Assembly: GCA_900544465.1 (NCBI GenBank)
Contig: UQVT01000059.1
Location: 1-10,054 of the forward strand
Direction of reading: 5' to 3'
DNA from: an uncultured Collinsella sp.
GTDB lineage: Bacteria > Actinomycetota > Coriobacteriia > Coriobacteriales > Coriobacteriaceae
DNA length: 10,054 bases
Positions 6,803 to 10,054 of the stretch are shown piece after piece; position 1 is the stretch's first letter, and each line of letters begins with the position of its first letter. The notes under the pieces were generated by a model. It was not told the DNA's origin. It searched no databases and worked only from the letters and a program-made list of their open reading frames with translations. The position numbers were made by a program, and so were the translations under genes.

Positions 6803-7519
6803 CTAGCGCTTCTTCTTGTTCTTCTTCTGCTTGCGCTGCTTGCCCTTGGTCTCCTGGGGCTTGTCGCCCTGCTTGGCCTCGGCGGCGGCCTTCTCGGCCT
6901 TCATTTTCTTCTTCTTGGTCTCGATGCGGAGTTTTTTGTTGATGCGTGCCTTAAGGAAGGTGCCAAACTGCTCGGCATCGCCGCGGACGAAGGTGTCCTT
7001 AGGGATCGTCACGCCCTGGTCGGCGAACATGGCTACAAAGATGCGCTCGCCGTCGAGCACGTGGTCGAGCTTTTCAAACGGGAAGAACTGCGACTTGCCG
7101 CTCTTGCCCCAAACCATCAGGCCATCCTCGTTGGCGGCGACGCGGCGATAGCGGCCACCCATGGACTCGTCGGCCTCAACGGCGTCGATAAAGTCACGGG
7201 CGAGGGTGTGGTGCAGGTTTTTGCTCCACCAGGCCAAAAAGGTGCCGAATACGATCAGGACGACGCCAAACTTGATCCAGTTGCCGCCGGCCACCAACAT
7301 GCCGATGCCGATGAGCGCGGCAATTGCCGCGGCGACATACAGCGAGCCGCGACGCCTGGGCGAGGCGACCAGGCGGGCGAAGTCGGTGACCAGGTCGTTT
7401 TCGTACTGGTACTCGTTGAGGTACAGGATGCCGTCGTCGGCTGCGGCCTGCTTCTCGAGCGCGACCTCGACCTGGTCGGCTGCTTCGGAGGGAACGAGGT
7501 TGCTCTCTGCGTCTGCCAT
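6803..7519 (-). CDS. YcxB-like membrane protein with lysine-rich tail
   Basis: This encodes 238 residues. An acidic N-terminus (1-30) leads to YLNEYQYENDL (33-43). Two adjacent transmembrane helices follow (57-78 and 81-98, joined by a Gly-Asn turn). A soluble domain (about 105-195) contains GLMVWGKSGKSQFFPFEKLDHVL (133-155, in part) and IPKDTF (172-177). Two helices followed by a domain with an IPK.TF-type motif resembles the YcxB-like family, whose function is unknown. The C-terminus (196-238) is extremely basic, with runs of lysine, and probably lies in the cytoplasm where it could touch nucleic acid or acidic lipids. The ATG at 7519 has AGGAGT 9 bases upstream. The gene is co-oriented with the kinase operon but separated from it by a gap, and divergent from dnaX. 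The family assignment is from memory of the pattern and is moderate. That it is a real gene is well supported. Confidence 0.8.
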   Translation of the reverse strand: MADAESNLVPSEAADQVEVALEKQAAADDGILYLNEYQYENDLVTDFARLVASPRRRGSLYVAAAIAALIGIGMLVAGGNWIKFGVVLIVFGTFLAWWSKNLHHTLARDFIDAVEADESMGGRYRRVAANEDGLMVWGKSGKSQFFPFEKLDHVLDGERIFVAMFADQGVTIPKDTFVRGDAEQFGTFLKARINKKLRIETKKKKMKAEKAAAEAKQGDKPQETKGKQRKQKKNKKKR

Positions 7520-7635
7520 GCTCTTTGGACTCCTATCGCGGCGGGCTTGCCGTACGGGTTATTATGGAATGCAGTATGCCGTGCGACCGCATGGCCGCCA
7601 CGGCAACAAGACTCAGTATACCCGGGGGAGCACCC
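7520..7635. promoter_or_regulatory. Divergent intergenic region between the YcxB-like gene and dnaX
   Basis: These 116 bases must hold the promoters of two divergent genes. They are less GC-rich than their surroundings in places. Possible -10 elements are TATTAT (7560-7565, plus) or its overlapping complement CATAAT (7566-7561, minus), and TATACT (7620-7615, minus). None has a convincing -35 at 16-18 bases, so no promoter is assigned. The near-identical 9-mers CAGTATGCC (7572-7580) and CAGTATACC (7614-7622) lie 42 bases apart in direct orientation. A 6-base inverted repeat, gccgtg...cacggc, lies between them. Confidence 0.5.
7624..7630 (+). promoter_or_regulatory. dnaX ribosome binding site
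   Basis: GGGGGAG ends 5 bases before the ATG at 7636. The resulting N-terminus, MESLYRKYRP, matches the usual beginning of DnaX proteins, which fixes the start. Confidence 0.7.
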
Positions 7636-10054
7636 ATGGAATCGTTGTACCGAAAGTATCGCCCGCTCACCTTTGACTCCGTGGTGGGCCAGCAGCATAT
7701 CGTCTCGACGCTCGAGCACGCCATCACCGAGGGGCGCCTGTCCCACGCCTACCTGTTCTGCGGACCGCGCGGCACGGGCAAGACCACCATGGCGCGCATT
7801 CTGGCCAAGGCGCTGCTGTGCCGCAATGCCGAGGCGGCGCGCGCCGAGGGTGCAAGCGGCTGCATGCCCGACGGTACTTGCGAGGAGTGCGAGCTCATTG
7901 CCGAGGGTAACCACCCCGATGTCTACGAGCTCGATGCCGCCTCCCGCACGGGCGTGGACAATGTGCGCGAGGAGATCATCAACTCCGTCAACTTTGCCCC
8001 GGTGCGCGGCAAGTACAAGATCTATATCATCGACGAGGTCCACATGCTCACGACGGCGGCGTTCAACGCGCTGCTCAAGACGCTTGAGGAGCCGCCGGCG
8101 CACGTGATCTTTGTGCTGTGCACCACCGACCCGCAAAAGATTCTGGAGACCATCCTCTCGCGCTGCCAGCGCTTCGATTTCCACCGCATCGGCAACGAGG
8201 ATATCGAGCATCGCCTGTCCTACGTGTGCGAGCAGGAGGGCTTCGATTACGACGACGAGGCACTCGCCATTGTGGCGCGCCATGCCAAGGGCGGTATGCG
8301 CGACGCGTTGTCTACGCTGGAGCAGCTGAGCGTCTTTGGCAACGGTTCTGTGCATGCGGACGACGCCCGCTCGCTTTTAGGCGAGGTTTCGGACCAGATT
8401 CTGGGCGAGTTTTCCCGCGCCATTGCCGATCGCGATGTTGCCGAGCTATATGGACTGATCCGTGCGCAGGTCGAGGAAGGAAACGACCTGCTGGAGCTGA
8501 CGCGCGACCTGGTGGCGCATGTGCGTGACGTGTACGTTGCCTGCGTTGCCGGTGCCCGTGCCGAGCTGTTTGAGGGCGGCTCCGAGCAGGCCGAGGCGCT
8601 TGCTGCCGAGGCCGCTGCCTTTGGCGAGCATCCTGCCGACCGCCTGGCCCGTGTGCTGACAGTGCTCGACGATGCCGCACTGGAGATGAGGGGCGCGAGC
8701 GACGTGCGCCTGGTGCTCGAGATTGCCTGCACGCGTCTGGCACGTCCCGAGGCTGATTTAACGATTGAGGCATTGGCCGAGCGCGTGGCGCGTCTGGAGG
8801 CCATGGTTGCCAACGGCGCCGTGCCGGCGAGCGTGGCTGCTGCTCAGGCCGCCGCGCCTGCAGCATCCGTACCCGCTGCTGCCCAACAGCCGACGCTCAT
8901 TTCGGGCGCCCGTGCTGCCGCTCCGGCGGCATCCGCTGCCCCCGCTGCTACGTCCGCGCGCCAGGGCGGTATGCCTTGGGACCGTGGTACTGCCGCTCCG
9001 GCGGCTCAGCCTGTGCCCCGTTCTGCGTCCGTGTCAGCTTCCAAGCCTGCGGCGCCTGCGCCTCAGCCTGCGCCGGCTCCGACGTCTCAGCCCGTTGCGG
9101 CCCCCGCGCCTGTCACCGCTCCGGCACCTAAGCCCCAGTCCAACAACGCCGCCCAGGTTGCCGCCGCCGGTGCTGCCGAGACGCCCGCGGTCGAGGATGC
9201 CGGAGAGCTGCAGCGCAAATGGGCCGAGGTTGTCGAGCGTGTCAAGGCGCGTCAGGCTTCCTACGCGGGGCTTTTGCTCAACGCCCGCGCCACGGCCGAC
9301 GACGGCTCCAAGCTCACTGTCTCGTTCCCTGCGGGCTCGACCTTTGCCATCAAGATGCTCGGTCGCGCCGATACGCAGTCGGTGGTCCTGCCGACGGTCT
9401 GCGCGGTTTTCGGTCGTCGCACCGTCGACTATGTCCTGGATGGGGGTGGCACGCCGGCTCCTCAACATGAGGAGCATTCTCCATCTGCACGGGCTGCGGC
9501 ATCTGCGGACCCGCAACCCGTGTCCTCGGCGGCCCCTGCATCCTCGAGCGCCAGCGCGTCGCAGCAGCAAGCGGCACCGGTGGCGGCATCGACCCCGTCG
9601 GCGCCTAAGCCCGCGGCGCCCAAACCGGCTGCTCCGACACCCGCGCCCAAGCCCGTCTCGCCCGCGCCCAGGTCATCTGACCTGGGCAAAGCCCCCTGGC
9701 TACGCTCCGACAACCCCGCCGGCGCTCCTGCCACGGGTAAGCTTCCGACTGAGCCCGCGCCCCGTGCGCCCGAGCGCTCTGCCGCCCCCAAATGTCAGCC
9801 TGCTGCGTCGTCTGCGCCGTGGGAATCCGAGCAGGTTCCCTACGACGATGCCATGGTCGGCGGTTTTGCTGCCGATGCTGGTGGGGACGATCTACCTTCG
9901 TTCGACGTGCCGGGTGCGGCGTCCGCGCCCAAGTCCGCTGCAACTGCCCCCAAAGAGGAGGACGCTCCTGCAGCTCCCTGGGAGTCCAACCCCGGTGCGG
10001 GCAGCCCCTTCGGCCATCAGGGTGCAGCCCCGAGCATCCCGCAGACCGAGGACG
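7636..10054 (+). CDS. dnaX: DNA polymerase III subunits gamma/tau (clamp loader ATPase), 3' end outside window
   Basis: DnaX is the ATPase core of the clamp loader that places the sliding clamp at replication forks, and it ties the helicase to the polymerase. The 806 visible residues begin MESLYRKYRP. The AAA+ module shows Walker A GPRGTGKTT (43-51), zinc ligands C62, C76, C82 and C85, Walker B IIDEVHM (131-137), LLKTLEEPP (146-154) and the sensor/arginine-finger LSRCQRF (174-180). Lid and collar domains run to about 400. A Pro/Ala-rich linker (about 407-520) is followed by a folded segment (523-603, starting GELQRKWAEVVERVKARQ), likely a tau-type C-terminal domain. A second Pro/Ala-rich tail then runs past the window edge. 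The tail has four PW motifs: MPWD (W448, in the first linker), APWL (W688), APWES (W729) and APWES (W782). Most DnaX proteins have roughly 550-650 residues, so this one is long. No A-rich slippery heptamer of the E. coli frameshift kind was seen. Confidence 0.97.
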   Translation, partial: MESLYRKYRPLTFDSVVGQQHIVSTLEHAITEGRLSHAYLFCGPRGTGKTTMARILAKALLCRNAEAARAEGASGCMPDGTCEECELIAEGNHPDVYELDAASRTGVDNVREEIINSVNFAPVRGKYKIYIIDEVHMLTTAAFNALLKTLEEPPAHVIFVLCTTDPQKILETILSRCQRFDFHRIGNEDIEHRLSYVCEQEGFDYDDEALAIVARHAKGGMRDALSTLEQLSVFGNGSVHADDARSLLGEVSDQILGEFSRAIADRDVAELYGLIRAQVEEGNDLLELTRDLVAHVRDVYVACVAGARAELFEGGSEQAEALAAEAAAFGEHPADRLARVLTVLDDAALEMRGASDVRLVLEIACTRLARPEADLTIEALAERVARLEAMVANGAVPASVAAAQAAAPAASVPAAAQQPTLISGARAAAPAASAAPAATSARQGGMPWDRGTAAPAAQPVPRSASVSASKPAAPAPQPAPAPTSQPVAAPAPVTAPAPKPQSNNAAQVAAAGAAETPAVEDAGELQRKWAEVVERVKARQASYAGLLLNARATADDGSKLTVSFPAGSTFAIKMLGRADTQSVVLPTVCAVFGRRTVDYVLDGGGTPAPQHEEHSPSARAAASADPQPVSSAAPASSSASASQQQAAPVAASTPSAPKPAAPKPAAPTPAPKPVSPAPRSSDLGKAPWLRSDNPAGAPATGKLPTEPAPRAPERSAAPKCQPAASSAPWESEQVPYDDAMVGGFAADAGGDDLPSFDVPGAASAPKSAATAPKEEDAPAAPWESNPGAGSPFGHQGAAPSIPQTED

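Noticed and set aside
7061..8107. Plus-strand open frame of 348 codons overlapping the YcxB-like gene and dnaX
   Set aside because: It ends in a shifted-frame reading of dnaX that is Arg/Ser/Pro-rich. The real dnaX frame has full motifs and a ribosome binding site.
7255..8355. Long minus-strand open frame (366 codons) across the intergenic region and the dnaX 5' part
   Set aside because: It is antisense to the conserved DnaX ATPase domain and to the YcxB-like gene in another frame. Its product is low-complexity Arg/Ser-rich at the end, with no recognisable domain. It is a GC-driven shadow.
7636..10054. Programmed frameshift producing a short gamma form of DnaX
   Set aside because: I looked for A-rich slippery heptamers (A AAA AAG type) and found none; only short AAA runs such as at 9950 occur, without a convincing signal.
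1..10054. Mobile element, CRISPR array, tRNA or phage-defence system
   Set aside because: No direct repeats with spacers, no transposase or integrase motifs, no cloverleaf, and uniform composition. The region reads as core chromosome.

Overview
The window is GC-rich chromosomal DNA, densely packed with genes. It looks like a Coriobacteriia-type actinobacterium (Collinsella or Olsenella-like). This placement rests on the gene order, the alanine/proline-rich and very long DnaX, and the style of the proteins. It is an impression from sequence, not a database result. No mobile elements, CRISPR arrays, tRNA or rRNA genes were seen.

Layout. Positions 1-6654 hold five consecutive minus-strand genes that read as one operon. 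In transcription order they are a membrane Ser/Thr protein kinase (6654-4801), FhaA (DUF3662 + FHA, 4804-3791), FhaB (TM + FHA, 3784-3368), a PstP-like PP2C phosphatase (3371-1554) and a SEDS protein of the RodA/FtsW family (1537 to the left edge). Junctions are a 4-base GTGA overlap, a 6-base gap, a 4-base ATGA overlap and a 16-base gap, so translational coupling is likely. A 148-base gap (6655-6802), with a candidate extended -10 promoter, separates the operon from a minus-strand YcxB-like membrane protein (7519-6803). After a 116-base divergent intergenic region, dnaX runs on the plus strand from 7636 off the right edge.

How the genes work together. The order fhaA-fhaB-pstP-rodA-(pbpA) matches the well-known actinobacterial cell-wall and division signalling operon. 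In it, a Hanks-type kinase and a PP2C phosphatase set the phosphothreonine state of partners read by FHA domains, and so tune peptidoglycan synthesis by the SEDS polymerase and its class B PBP. Three things differ here. The first gene is an extra kinase whose C-terminal half is a large polytopic membrane domain with no PASTA repeats. That kinase is also a non-RD type (HLD instead of HRD) with a glycine-rich activation loop. Finally, the SEDS gene does not stop after its last helix: it continues through a linker into what looks like the N-terminal membrane anchor of a class B PBP, suggesting a one-polypeptide glycosyltransferase-transpeptidase.

The many other open frames, antisense to these genes, are shadows produced by GC-rich codon use.
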